DNA of 64,000 nt from Salvator merianae (taxonomy: Eukaryota; Chordata; Lepidosauria; Squamata; Teiidae). The notes beneath the pieces were generated by a model that ran no database searches, was not told the DNA's origin, and saw only the letters and a list, made by a program, of their open reading frames with translations. The stretch covers positions 51,485,428-51,549,427 of the forward strand of contig QVOM02000119.1 of assembly GCA_003586115.2 (NCBI GenBank). The letters are read 5' to 3'. Shown piece by piece: positions 22,537 to 34,564 of the stretch (position 1 is the first letter of the stretch; each line of letters begins with the position of its first letter). The position numbers and the translations under genes were made by a program.

Positions 22537-24400
22537 GTCAGTGTGGGCAGACATTTTGTTTTCTTTCTGGTCCTGGATGAGGGGAAAAAAGAAGGGAAGG
22601 AAGGAGAGGTGGATACGGAGTCAGTCAGGTTCAGTTCCCTGCTGCTGCTTCATGCCATGGCCATATTTCACACCCAGTGTATGAGAGTGAGCAGGGTGCA
22701 GAAATCATTATACCCAGCCACAGTATCTCACTGAGATCAAGATGGAAGCCTGGAAAAAGGCTCCATCTTGCTATCTGCATTGGCTGTAGCTTCCCATGGC
22801 TTCTGGAAGCTTTCAAGAGGCCAATGAATTGGCTGCTCTGCCTCTTAATCAGAGCCCAAGGCACTGCCACTGCTGAAGCCACTGCTACTATAGTTCCTGG
22901 ACTAATGTACGAACAAGGACTTGAGCTCATGCGGGTGCCCATGAACAGACCCATGGCCACCACTGCCCTTGCCCTGCTCATTGCCCTTGTTCTGGAAGGG
23001 GATCAGCTCATCTGGGGCACCCAAGTCATTGCCCCTGTCACTGCCATTCCCAGCAGCTGCAGTGAAGCCATAGTGTGGTGGAAGGCACTCCCTGCCCCAC
23101 CCCGCCCCATGCCTGCCTCAGCCCAGCCTCCTGTCTCAGCACCCGTGTTTCCTCTGCCTCTGTCTCTCATCCCTGCCACTTTCTGCTGCCACCTCATGCA
23201 GTCTGTGCCTACTCAAGCACTAAGGAGGGAAGACCATCAACAGGCAAGCATTCAGACTGCATTGCTGCTTGTTTGGAGCTTCAGGGGTGGTGGCATGGAG
23301 GTAGTGGTGAGGCAGGGGGAGGTGGTGGTGGGTGCCTAAAGGCAAACATGTGAGCTGACATGCTGTCAAGTGGAGTTCCTCCGGTATGGTGATGGGGGCC
23401 AGTGTAAGACGATCTCACATAAGTTGAAACTGCTTTGTTTTGACTCAAGGGGGACAGGCTTGAGGAGGGGAGGGATGAGGACTCAGCCTCACCTCAGCAA
23501 TGAGATAGAGAGGAGGGGGCAAAAAGTCAGGTTTCCCCCTTGATCTCAATGCACTGCTGCAGCTGGGCACAACTGTGAAAGAGCACAGAACTCATGATCC
23601 CGCACTCTGTTCACTCACTCACAAACATATGCACACACGTTTCTCTGTCTCTTTCTGCACAGATGTTGCCCTTGTTTAAAGAGACATTAATTAGGTGTAG
23701 AGAGGACATAAGTTCACCCAAAAGTGAAACTCTTCCTCTTCTGTTTCCAGCACTTCAGCAGAACAACACAATTGCATAAAACTCAGTGTCAGAAGATGCT
23801 TGAAGCATTTCAGTTCCTTGCAGCCACCAGTGTAGGTGTCTTCTCCTGCTGCAGGGAAGGAGGGAACAGAAGAGACCATGGGGCAGGACAGGCACAGGGA
23901 TTGGGAGAAAATTATCAAAGGGACAGAAGATCAAAGATCACTGTATCATCTTCATTATTGCTAAGAACAAGTATAAAATAACCTGAAAACCATGCCACAA
24001 AGCTTTCTATAAATTTCTTTGCCCAACTCCATGTGTGCATGTGTGTATGTGTGAGATAGATAGATAGAAATGATAATAGATTGTCAATAGGCAGGGATGA
24101 AGAGGGTGAGGACAGAGGAGGTGGCCTTCCCTCCCCAAAAGCCTAATATGATTGACAGAAGTGTAATCAAGAGGCAGACGGACCATTCATCCAGGAGGAG
24201 GGGTGGAGTAGGAAAAAGTATGCTGTCCCTGGACTGAGATGTTGATCTTACAAGTGTGGACAAATGATTTCAGGAACAGTAAATCAGAAGGGTGTGAACT
24301 AGCCAAAATCATATTAAGTCCACATTGTGCCCTAAAATGGACTTTTTTACTTGCGGTGTGACCATGGCTGTAAAGGAACTACATAGATCCAAGGCATGTG
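22537..24400. other. GC-rich then ordinary intergenic DNA, no gene recognised
   Basis: 22537-23560 is GC-rich and C/T-biased, with a hairpin CAAGATGGAAGCCT...AGGCTCCATCTTG near 22738-22770 and a G-rich run near 23283-23335. It holds a 220-aa plus-strand frame (22677-23339), but competing frames overlap it on both strands and I see no domain. A GATA run lies near 24056. Confidence 0.4.
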
Positions 24401-24469
24401 CAGAGGGCCCTTGACAAAACATGATATTGCATGCAAGCCAGTCAGTTTCAGGAAGACAGAAAGCTGCTT

Positions 24470-24595
24470 CTGTGTACTTAAACTGATAGAATTCCTTCAG
24501 GGTTTCAGGCAGGAATTTCTCCTAGTCCTGCCTGAAGATATCAAGGATTGTGAAAATGAATGTATGAAAAGCAGATCTGCTGAACTGTAACTTGC
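24470..24595 (-). mobile_element. Decayed tRNA-derived SINE fragment
   Basis: On the minus strand the order is TCTGCTTTTCATACATTC, CAATCCTTGATATCTTCAGG, then CCTGAAACCCTG and AGCAGCTT. It resembles reptilian tRNA-derived SINEs, which run from a GCATGCAGAAGGTCCCAGGT-like B-box region to AGACCCTGGAG. It is highly diverged, so this is tentative. Confidence 0.4.
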
Positions 24596-25689
24596 TCTTA
24601 AAAGTAAACATTAATTTCATATACAGCAGCAGATGAGGGAAGTGCTAACTCTCCACTCCATGTCTGTTGTAATCTGAAAAAATATCAGCTTCATACTAGC
24701 AGATGCTATTTACATTTTTTTTAAAAAAAATATGCACAATTCATTTCATCAGTTTGTGTTGGAGATCATCTCTTTCCTAACACCATAATTCACAAACCAT
24801 TGTTTAGGAACTATGCCTTTAGTCTTGTCCTGAATATCTCATGTGGGAAGTCCACAGATTCCAGAAGGCTCTCTGTATCTGAATTTTGTGTGTGTCTTTC
24901 TTGAAACCCTTGTGGGTGACAGAGTCCTTCAGAACATATTGCCTGGAAGCTGGACCACAACCCATCACATTTTCCCTGTGACCTTGAAGGAAGAACAAAT
25001 AAAGAATTGTGAACTTTCTATCTCAGAGGCAAAGACAGAAAATCCAAAAGTCAATCCTAGCCTGTTGCAAAACTTGCTACTGCCAGTTAAATCTTTCAGG
25101 GTTATTTGGAAGAGAAAAAGACCAAGTGTGCACTAAAATTATGAAACCAGCCTACTTTCTGCTGATTCCCATTTTTGTTTTCCTCTTTTGTCTTCCGCTT
25201 ATTATCTTTTGCCTGAAGCTCATGAGTCTAGATAGCATATGGGAATAAAAGATGCTGTGAAAAGGGATCTCTTTGAAAGATGCCTCCAAGGCTGCTTTCT
25301 CTGAGCACTGACAGACCTTTTCCAATTAAGAGCTGCTCAGAAAGTGTGAATTGTGCCCCAGTGTTGGGAAGTTGTATTTGGGGAAATAGAGGCAAGCAGT
25401 AACAGCAGTAGTGCTGGTGTTTTAACTTCCTTTCCCCACCCCTTCCAACAGGAGTTGTGTTGCATGATGTGGTTTCATTAACAGAGAATTGCCATGCTAT
25501 TAATGCTGAAACAGCAGTTACTAGAGAACTAAGGAGGTGGGTTAGCAGAACCTTCAAGATGTTAGCAAGTCTACCACTTGACTGCAAAACAGTGTACAAA
25601 GCAGAAGATTTTGGAAGATTTTCATGACCCTGGAATATGTTTGTCATTAGGTAACTATTATTAAATATCTGGAAGCCAACTGCTAGGAG
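24596..25689. other. Intergenic DNA, no gene recognised
   Basis: A 185-aa minus-strand frame at 25228-25785 runs antisense into the neighbouring CR1 end and has no motif, so I do not call it. Confidence 0.45.
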
Positions 25690-25806
25690 ACTGCAAGTGG
25701 AGGAATATTTGCTAGTGGGCTTCTTTTTGCAGCTGACTGACCACTGTGAGAGCAGACTGCTGGACTGGATGGGCCATGGGTCCAATCCAGGGAGGCACTT
25801 CTTAAA
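25690..25806 (+). mobile_element. CR1 LINE 3' end fragment
   Basis: TGCTGGACTGGATGGGCCAT, TCCAATCCAGGGAGGCACTT and a terminal CTTAAATAT match the last hundred bases of the CR1 3' region. Plus strand, 5'-truncated. Confidence 0.7.
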
Positions 25807-27445
25807 TATTGTTTGTTTACATATGTATGTAGCACTTATGGAGGGACATCAGCTCCAAAGCACAGATCTTTGCCCTAAGAAACATATGGTTTAACCAGCA
25901 AGGGAAAGTCATGTTGACAGAAGGTCTGCAGACAACAGAATGAACTTAATACACAGAATAGAAGAAAATGGCCTGAGATAATCAGAGCAGGGAGGGATTA
26001 TCTGGCAAAAGTCTTCCCTGGTCTTAGGTGATAAAGGCATGATCTGCATGGCCTCTTTATGGTACTTTGAATGCAACATAAAAGCACAGTGTCTGCATGA
26101 CATTGCCCCCTTCTTGCACATTCAGTTTTCAGAATGTGGCATCTGCACAGATGACACACTGTTATCCCCCATGCCAGCACAAGCACTGTTGCGGTACTTC
26201 ATCAGGAGAGCTGTCTAAAGAGCTCTCACAACTCTTCTAACCACTCCTCCCTTGTTGCAACAGCCCTGCTGGCACCACCATTGCAGTTCCTCTTGGTGGC
26301 ATTCTCAGTAATGGAAGATGCCACCCTCTCAAGTCCAAAGACTGATCTTCAATTCTGACATGGGTGGGAAAGAAAGTGTGTGCACAGTAGACATGCACAT
26401 TAAAAATAGCACTATAAGCGTAGTCCTATTCTTTATTGTGAAGGGCAGGAGGCACCATGCTTGTAGTGAATCCTTCCATCCTGTGTGGATTCTGCCAAGA
26501 GCCACATTTATATGAAATCTCTTTAGAATCATCTGTGGGGAAAAGCTGGTCCAGGATGTCCTAGGGTTCCTGGGGGGCCTGCCCAGTTCAGTTTGGGGGC
26601 AGCCAATGGTGGCATGTTACAACTGATCTTATGGCCCCTTGTGAGTGCCAGGCATACTGTGCAGGTACACAGAACCTCTCTTAATTCAGATCACCAATTC
26701 CAGATAGCCACCTTAAGCTGAACTGAGAAGGCAAAGTGCCTATACAGTGGAAAATTCCACTTTTCTCTTGGGGTGCCCTGTTTCCCACATCAGGGTGGGA
26801 AAAGGAACTTTGCAGCAAATTGGGGAGGGGAGTGTATAAACCCCCTGCTCTGAGTGTGACAGCTGTCACCTTGGGAGTGACACTCCTGGCCATGTAAATG
26901 TGGCCATAATGCCTCAAAGAGTTCAGACCACCTTTCAAAGGATGATGCTTCAAATATTGCTATGGTCAAGTATGGACAAATAAGCAGGGATGACACTGAC
27001 ATAGGTTGCAAACCCTGCCTGGATTATCTGGGCAGAAAGAGCATAACTATTTAAGATTTTCTGCCTCTTCTACTGCAGACAAGTATACTTAAATTTCAGC
27101 TTGTGGGGAACAGAGAAGGGGCAGTTGGAAGTGAGTCCTTTTCTATGCAGTGCAATAGGAGGAGGAATGCTGCAGTCTAATAATGTGTTCACTGCTGGTA
27201 AAGGAAGGGTCTTATTTACACTTGAGATGTATTGCTTATTCTGGACTGGAGCATACTGCTCTGGTCCAGATTACCAGGGAGAGTGAAGATTTGACCTAAA
27301 ACATATTCTGTAATCCTTCCTCCCTTTTTAAAAACAAAACAAAACAATCCATGAATAATTTTACAATAAACTTAAAAATAAAAGTAACATAATATAGAAA
27401 AACACCCAGAGAATGCCTATGTTAAAAAGTTACCACAGGAATATC
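25807..27445. other. Intergenic DNA, no gene recognised
   Basis: Small frames at 25909-26186, 26318-26532 and 26681-27011 overlap on opposite strands and lack motifs. No classifiable repeat. Confidence 0.45.
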
Positions 27446-27750
27446 AGGCTGTGTCTCCACTTACCACTGGGGGGAGCCCTGGTGAAAAACCTTAGCCATT
27501 AAGTCTCCATACATGGGAGCCAGGGGCGCCTTGTGGTGAGTGTGCCTCCCATTTTGTGGTCATAATTGCCATCCAAGGCATCTGTTCTGCAGGTGCAGTT
27601 TCCAGTCCTTGTCTCAAATAGCTTACATTGCCGCTTGAAATGATGCCTCTGTACCCTGAAATGGAGGTGTCTTACGGAGCAGTGATCATGGCACTCCCCC
27701 CCCCAAGCATGGCACAGAAACCAAGTCCATTGCCATGAGGAGACCTGGCC
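27446..27750. mobile_element. TIR MITE (family M1, copy 2)
   Basis: Starts AGGCTGTGTCTCCACTTACC and ends CATGAGGAGACCTGGCC, a decayed inverted repeat. The internal pair AATGATGCCTCTGTACC / GAAATGGAGGTGTC matches the other M1 copies. About 305 bp, no coding sequence. Confidence 0.6.
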
Positions 27751-29720
27751 CCAGAGAGAACATTCCAGATATTAGGTATCACCACAAAAAAACCTGGTTT
27801 CAGGTAACTGTGACATTCAGAAATGTACAGTACCTGTGGTAATGCTTCCCCAGATGATCTCCATGATCATCACAAAGAAGGTGATTTGTTAAGTAGACGC
27901 TGTGTGATATTTTGATGCATAGTTTCCTCTGAATGTAGTTCTGCCAAAGTGGCAGAGAGGCTGTGAGGGTTATATTTTAATTCTGTCTTGGTGGTATGCT
28001 TTCACAAGCTCTGGGATCTTCAGGTGAATATTATATTTGTATATATATTATACAAATATAATGAAGAAAAAAAAAATATAGATAAAAAAAATAGCAGATT
28101 ACACTGGAGTGTGCACCAAATCTCATTTCTTTCCGTCTCAATCAGCTGCTGGGAATATAAAAACTACCATTTTGCCTAGATCTCCAAAATTATCAGAAAG
28201 GCTACAATGTTGAAATTTTCTACACAATTGTTCAAAAGTACAGAGCTTGTATCTTTACTGTTTTGCTATTATTAAGTAGTTAAGTGAAGCCAGATAGATC
28301 TCCTTCAATGAGGATATGTTTCCAAAGTCCAGCTTATTCAATATATTTTACAGCATTGGCTTCATGTGATCAGGAGCCTGGTTTAACCTGCTATGTGGTT
28401 TTACATGTGTGATTTCTTAGCCAAGAAGATTTTGCAGTTTTTTACTATAAAACACTTACTGCTATGATTCTTATCCATTTGTTTACAATAGTGTAAAATT
28501 CTACAAGAATTACGCTTCCTAGAGTCGGTTTGTTTTACTGAGTTGCTTCTACTAACATCCAGAAGGAAGAATCATTTAGCAAGCTGGACTCAAGATCCAT
28601 AGAATTGAGGGCAAACACTTGCAGCGCCTTTATTCTCCTGAAACACATCCCATCTCTCTGTACAGAGCAGTATGCCCTGTTATTTCCAAATTCTGAGTCT
28701 AATGTATTGCTGACAGTCATTGGTGGTTTTATTTCCTTATTGTGAGTATCTTATTGTATGTTTTTTACAGATTCTCTTGTTCCCTAAGCTAGCAATCCTA
28801 CATGTTGATTTCCCTTTCAAGGGATGCCAGCCCCAAGCGTAATTGCATGTGAAGAACATTGATCTTAAGCGTTTGTATCACTTAATTCCATATTCCAACT
28901 ATTACTTTTGCTAACATCAAAGTCCTAGAGAGTGAGGTGGGTGGGAGCCATTTTAGAAATGATCTGACAGTCTTAATCGATATACTGCATGCGGAGCTAC
29001 CATAATGGGCTGTTCAGTCAAGAAAGAGTCCATCATCTCACATAACACTGAACATGACACAGTGCTAACATTGTTAGTGTGTGCAAGTTGTGTGCCTAAG
29101 AGCTTTCTTCTGTCACTCAGTCATCATGGCATCCTGCTACCTCTAATTATATATGGAGAGCTTAATGGAACACACATCATGGGAGGCAAGCTGATAGCAT
29201 AAAACTCTACCATGAAGAATGCAGAAAGGTGAGACCTGAGCTTTATTACTATTATCATAGTAAGCAATTGCAAAGCTGCAAGAGAAGTAAGATTAGAGGC
29301 TGTGGCGAAAAAGCTGTATCTTGCCAGCTTTTCTTGAAAGACTGAGCTTAAAAGGATATTTTTTAAAAAAAATATAACAAAACTGATTTTTGGAGGGATA
29401 GCGGTGAAAACAGCAGTCTGATGAGAGAACTGTGTTTTAAGTCCTCTAATATGTACGTTTTCAGTCTGTTTTGTTACAGCTACCTCTATTCATCCACAGA
29501 ATATTCTCAGCTCATAATCACCAATAACTGTTCACACAAGTAAGGGGCCTTTTCACATGAACAACAATTCATGGATTGTAACTTCTCTTCCATAAGAGAA
29601 AGAATTCACTGTTGAGATCTTGTATTAATCCTCACATCTGGTTCTATAGTGTTCATATAAACAGGTTTCTTAGGAAAACAGTATATTTGTGAGAATAAAT
29701 GATCCAAAAATAGAAAAAGA
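27751..29720. other. Intergenic DNA, no gene recognised
   Basis: AT-rich DNA with the AT hairpin at 28031-28061 (listed separately) and A runs near 28068-28090 and 29360. No gene or transposon supported. Confidence 0.5.
28031..28061. repeat. Perfect AT hairpin
   Basis: Arms of 13 bp (TTATATTTGTATA and its exact complement) surround a 5-nt loop. It could extrude as a cruciform, but AT-rich palindromes of this size also arise by chance. Confidence 0.75.
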
Positions 29721-29846
29721 CTGGTTGCATTCAGACATTGCTTACATTTTCCGCTATATTTGGATATAAAACATAGATATCCTGGAACATCCGTTCTTTA
29801 TTCTGGAATATCTGAATGTAGTGGAATAATGTCTGGACACAGCCTA
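29721..29846. mobile_element. Short TIR MITE next to the telomeric array
   Basis: The left GGTTGCATTCAGACATT and the reverse complement of the right end, GGCTGTGTCCAGACATT, form a 17-bp inverted repeat. An internal pair around ATATCTGGAATA-like words adds foldback potential. It lies 100 bp from the first telomeric array. Confidence 0.6.
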
Positions 29847-29945
29847 ATGTAGCATAACTCCTTCCAAAAGAGACCTTTGGACACTCCTCCCTTTTTGTTA
29901 TGGTTTGCTGATTAGCATTCAAAGACTTGTTGTGGAACTGATCCT

Positions 29946-30290
29946 GTTGAAACCTAACTGTAACCTTAACCCTAACCCTTACCATATCCCGCTAACCCTA
30001 TCTGCTTAACTCTTAACCCTAACTGCCTAACCCTAACCCCAAAACTAACCACCAAACCACCTAAAGCTAACCCTAACCCCCTAACGCTAATGCTAATGGT
30101 AACCGTAGCCTAGCCCAAACCCTAACTTAAACCCTAACCCTAATCCTAAGCCACCAACCATAAGACACTAACCCTAAGCTCCTAAGCCACTAACACTAGC
30201 CCTAGCCGGAACCCTAACCGTAAAGCTAACCCTGGGTTGCATCCCACCCTGAGCCCGAGCCTTAATCCTAACCCTAACCCTAGCCATAGA
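29946..30290 (+). repeat. Degenerate interstitial telomeric array 1
   Basis: About 345 bp of diverged CCCTAA units on the plus strand (TTAGGG on the minus strand), with many variants such as CCTAACG, CTAGCC and CCTAAG. Perfect runs are short. The minus-strand frame 30182-30634, with its Leu/Gly/Arg-rich tail, is a product of this repeat and not a gene. Confidence 0.9.
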
Positions 30291-30618
30291 AATGCAAAAC
30301 AATGGGTACGGTGACATGGTGACAAATTAAGTATAATGATGGTCATTACGGCTTTATGTGTGAATAGATGTGCAAACCTATCAGTGTTGCAGTGTGGAAT
30401 GATGCTGGCTATGAACTGAAAAGGAAATATGATGAACCGTCCAAGAGTGCACTTAAGAGCTGCGGCGTTAACTAGCATTATAATATGTGTAGCATGCCAG
30501 GAAACCTCCCCATCAGTGGACTGGAGTTTGTGGGATATATTCCAATTCTGGCATTTCTCTTTCCAATCTTCCTTTCCCATTTTTTTGTTCAAGGACTGCC
30601 ATTCTGAGGTCTGACACA
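30291..30618. other. Unclassified DNA inside the telomere-bounded block
   Basis: No gene or repeat recognised. Confidence 0.5.
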
Positions 30619-30945
30619 GAGGGCCTTGTTGCAATTTCCACCTTAGAACAGGATAATTATCCTGCTCTAAGGTGGAACAGCCCTTTCAACACAAAAGTCA
30701 TTTGCACTGTGGGGCTTTGGAACATACTGGCAGTGGGCTACCAGAATTCACAGTACGAATGCTGGCGACTTGTGCCATGACAGCAGCTGGGTAAACTTCT
30801 GGCAGCTGTCATGGTGACCAGGAATGTGGCACAACTGCGTAGCCACAGTCACATTACTCTGCTTTCGCATCTGGAAGTGGGAGCGAATGCAGTGCACTGG
30901 GAGCAGTGTGTGGTGGATGCACGTCACAGGAACTAACATTTTCTG
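30619..30945 (-). mobile_element. Multi-hairpin foldback element (family FB1, copy B)
   Basis: The left end AGGGCCTTGTTGCAATTTCC is followed at 30636-30677 by a loopless 42-bp palindrome with one mismatch, whose outer arm is TTCCACCTTAGA. The same arm closes copy A at 3246-3282, so copy B is in the opposite orientation. A second hairpin pairs ATGACAGCAGC with GGCAGCTGTCAT (30777-30812). The far end is indistinct. Confidence 0.5.
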
Positions 30946-31635
30946 TTGCAATCTGGACAACAGCAGCAGGATGTTTAAAATGGCCTGAACTTCATTAACT
31001 TCAGTGGAAAGAAGGCATGGCATTAGTTCCCTCAAAACCATCATAAATTCAGGGTGCGGAACTCCAGATCTTTTCTATAATACACTATGGTGTGGACCTA
31101 GAAGGGGAAAGTTCCAAGCAAATACACAGTTCCAAGCAATGCACAGGACATTGGGGTGGAATTTACTCCCAGAATATTAGGTTCAGTAATCTAGAATTAT
31201 TTGGCGGCTCCCAATTATTTGGACGGCTCCATAAATGTGGTTTACCTGACCACAGAATGTACGGGCTGAGTTTATACAGAAACGAGATGTAATTGCAAAT
31301 TTATTGTGGAATTAATTCACTATTTACAATCTATGAATACATCTGCACTAAGAAGAGGAGGCCAAAAACTGACAGCTAGAGGGACTTAAAGAACACAATG
31401 GTGGTGGTTCGATGACCTCGCAGCTCACTGGAACTCATCAGCAGCAGAATCAGTCTCGTTTTCACTTGAAACTCCAGCTCCTCTAACTCGGATTTGGAAA
31501 ACCTCAAGATGGCAATGTGAAATTATGGCCAGAGGCAAAAGTGTAGGCCAGCATATTTCAGTGCTAGAAAACATAGTTTATAAACTCAAACTGGGAGAGT
31601 CAAAGCATTCAAGTAACCCATGACTATGTTGGAGA
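30946..31635. other. Unclassified DNA inside the telomere-bounded block
   Basis: No gene. Small frame at 31092-31292 has no motif. Confidence 0.45.
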
Positions 31636-32107
31636 ATAAACCAGTCTCAATCATGCATCGTACAGCTAAGGTGGATAAAGAAAAATTATTTTCTCTATTG
31701 CACAACACTAGGACCAGGGGGAATTCAGTTAAGCTAAGGGGTAGAAGAGTCAGGACTTACAAGGGGAAGTATTTTTTCACACAGAGGGTCATCAGTCTAT
31801 GGAATTTATTAATGGAAGAGATGGTGAGAGCAATCAGCCTGGATAGTTTTAAGAAAGGATTGAACAGATTCATGGAGATCAGGTGTATCAATAGCTACTG
31901 GAATAGATGCCTAGCTACTGCCTCCAGTCTGGAAAGACAGGCAGGATGCCAGTAAAACCCATTTGCAGGGAGTCGAGAGCAGGTGAAGGTTTTGCCTTTT
32001 TATTGTACTCAAGAATGCCCAGAAGCAATTGGTGGCCCCCTGTGTGAAACAGGATGATGGACTAGATGGGCTGAGGCCTGATCCAGTAAGGCACCTCTTA
32101 TGTTCAT
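31636..32107 (+). mobile_element. CR1 LINE 3' region, longest copy
   Basis: About 470 bp of the CR1 3' end in canonical order: AATCATGCAT near the start, TTTTCACACAGAGGGTCATC, GATTGAACAGATTCATGGAG, AGATGGGCTGAGGCCTGATC, ending CTCTTATGTTCATCT. The open frame 31620-31955 falls in this conserved 3' region, whose translation resembles the end of CR1 ORF2. 5'-truncated. Confidence 0.88.
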
Positions 32108-32659
32108 CTAAATCTGTCTAAAATGGCTCTGACTTTATCGTCCATACACACCAACTGGAAACCAGGCTGGCCCTAATCTAAATACATTGATGCATGTGGG
32201 CCGTGGGGAGATACACAGATATGTGGCAGACATAATGTCAGCATCACCACCTTGTGCCCAGAGTCAAGAACAAGGCAAAATAATAGCTAGGCAGGTTCTT
32301 TTCCTTTATTATGAGAACAGAATACAAGAAACAGAACCAATAATTGGCTATATCAAACATCTGAAGAAAATTACAGTTCTCATGCTTTCATAATCCAGCA
32401 CAAAACAACCCAAGGTCCCATAATAACTGATATTCTGTTATTCACATTCACGATAATAACCAACAAGAGGGACGACTGTATCAGTTAGAAAAGCAAGCAG
32501 GCATGGCTGGGCCTGTGATACAAACAAAGTTGGTAGAGCTGGGGGAATACCACTGACACACAGATATGTGGCATATATAGAAACATACATAAATGACATG
32601 CATGGCATAAATAGACCCATCAACCAAAGTATTCACAAAGCCAGAACACACCTTAAACA
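32108..32659. other. Unclassified DNA before the minisatellite
   Basis: No gene or known repeat. CACAGATATGTGGCA occurs twice (near 32212 and 32560), which hints at an older duplication. Confidence 0.45.
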
Positions 32660-33655
32660 GAAAGATTCAATTAGCTGTAGGGCTGGAAAAGGAGTTATAG
32701 AGACACAAACAAACAGACACAACTGTCAGCAAGGCTAGAACTGGGCTTAGACGGACACAGAGACAGAAACAATAAAGGTCAGAAATAGACCCATCGACAC
32801 AAGTATTCACTAAGCTAGAATGTGCCTTCAACAAAAAGACAAAATTGTCTGCCAGCCTGGAACACAGCTTAAATAGGCTCTGTAGTCACCTGGGCAAGAA
32901 CACGGATTGTACATATAGACACAATTGACAGCGGCATTAGAACAGGGCTTCCACAGTCACACAGCAGCAATTGACAGCTGGGCTAGAACAGGGCTCCCAC
33001 AAACAAAGTTGTCAACTGGGCTGGAACAGGGGTTGCAGAGACACAGAAACAACAGTAGGCTGGGCCAGAACTCGGCATACAAAGAGAGACACAATTGTCA
33101 GCTGGGCTAGAACAGAGCTTAAACAGACAGATGGACACAATTGGCTATTGATTAGAAAAGGGATTACGGAGACAGAAATGTACAAACACAATTGACTGCT
33201 GAAATGGAACTGGGCTTACATAGACAAATAACCACAATTATCAGCTAGGCTACAATTTGGATTACACAGACACAGCGACACAACGGTCACCTGGGGTAGA
33301 ACACAGCTCATACAGAAAGACACAATTGTCCCTTGGGCAGAACAGAGAATAAACACACAGACAAAATGGTCACTACACTTACACTGATATACAAAAACAG
33401 CATTCAGGTGGGCTAGAACACATTTACATAGACAGAAAAATACAATAGTGAGCTGCCCTGGAACAGGATATGCACAAACAAAATAGACAGCACAGTTAGA
33501 ATAGGATTTCCACAGAAACAATTGTAAGTGGGGCTCTAACAGGCAAAACTGGGCAGACAGTCACAAAAACATACAAATGTCAGCTCAGCAAGAATAAGGT
33601 CTAGACAGAAACAATTAGCTGCTAGGCCAGAGCAGGGTGCACAGAAACACACAGT
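32660..33655 (+). repeat. Degenerate minisatellite, ~40-47-bp unit (part 1)
   Basis: About 1 kb of diverged tandem units built around GACACAATTGTCAGCTGGGC and TAGAACAGGGCTT, with CACAGACA-rich spacers. Clear unit cores start near 32976, 33016, 33056, 33097, 33198, 33242, 33289, 33405 and 33452. Frames at 32925-33195 and 33216-33521 are repeat translations. The array sits 2.4 kb inside telomeric array 1. Confidence 0.85.
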
Positions 33656-34270
33656 GGAGATATGCTAAAAGTAGCATTTGATTGAACCTGAAAGTTGGTT
33701 AGAGGTTAAGGAGCGCAAGTAAACGCCGTATACCTCTGATTTCCTTCCCCTTCAGTACGCAAAGTTTTAAGCTGGCAACGGGGCCTGTAAGCGTTTGAGC
33801 ACAGAGACGAGCAATTGCCGGGCCTCCACACTGCCCCCCCAAAAAAACCCACGCTGCCACCACTACCACTGCAAGGGCCACCACTTCAACTTTAGGACTG
33901 AGTCAAATCTGCATGCAGTTGTGCAGCTGCACCATGGCTAATTTGCATCACATTCATGCTTTAAAATCAAAGGGACCCCTCCCTTCAAAGTCCTCACCTT
34001 GCACGCTGAAAATAGCGGCTGAATCTCTGACTCTGAGTCTCTGTGCATCTGCCTGCCCTGTGGGGGAAGCAGTGGTGCAGGGGGCAAGGGCAGCAGGGGT
34101 GGGAGGTCCATTTGGAGGCTTTGTGCTCTCACAGTTACATGCTACACTGCCACCTTAAAAGATCACCAGGAGAAAGCCAAGCAAGATGGGCGTAGAAAGC
34201 TTGCTCACAGCACCTTTCATGTTCGATCGAATGCTACTCGGTCCCTGTATTTAACCTAGGAAAAAGCCTA
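33656..34270. other. Unclassified segment splitting the minisatellite
   Basis: About 600 bp, more GC-rich than its surroundings, with CCCCCCC near 33834 and no gene. It separates two pieces of the same minisatellite, so it could be an insertion, but I found no matching termini. Confidence 0.45.
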
Positions 34271-34545
34271 AACCGGCCAAGAACAGGCCTTACAGAGACT
34301 CAAGGCTCATCTGGGATGGAACAGGACTTCCATAGACACATAAACACAAAAGACAGCAGGGTAAGAACAGGATTTCCACTGACACAATTGTCAGCTGGGC
34401 TGGAAATGGGATTACATAGACACACAGATAGAATAGTAGGCCGGACTCGAACTTTATTTGCACAGAGACAAAGACAGACACAATGGACAGGCTGGCTGGA
34501 ACAGAGTTAACACAGAAACAGAAAGACGATATTTTTCCATTGTTT
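34271..34545 (+). repeat. Degenerate minisatellite (part 2)
   Basis: The same unit as part 1 (ACAATTGTCAGCTGGGCTGG, AACAGGACTTCC, CACAGAGACAAAGACAGACA) resumes here for about 275 bp and stops where the L1 remnant begins. Confidence 0.85.
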
Positions 34546-34564
34546 AGTATATTGTTCATCATCA

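Noticed and set aside
22677..23339. 220-aa plus-strand open frame
   Set aside because: GC-rich low-stop sequence with competing frames on both strands, no domain, no splice or start context, and adjacent to a truncated transposon.
25228..25785. 185-aa minus-strand open frame
   Set aside because: Its N-terminal part is antisense to a CR1 3' end and the rest has no motif. Best explained as chance.
30182..30634. 150-aa minus-strand frame with Leu/Gly/Arg-rich tail
   Set aside because: The tail is degenerate telomeric repeat. The remainder spans foldback-adjacent DNA with no motif.
32660..34545. CRISPR-like array
   Set aside because: Units are adjacent and diverged with no unique spacers of fixed length, and the sequence is clearly vertebrate. 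It is a minisatellite.
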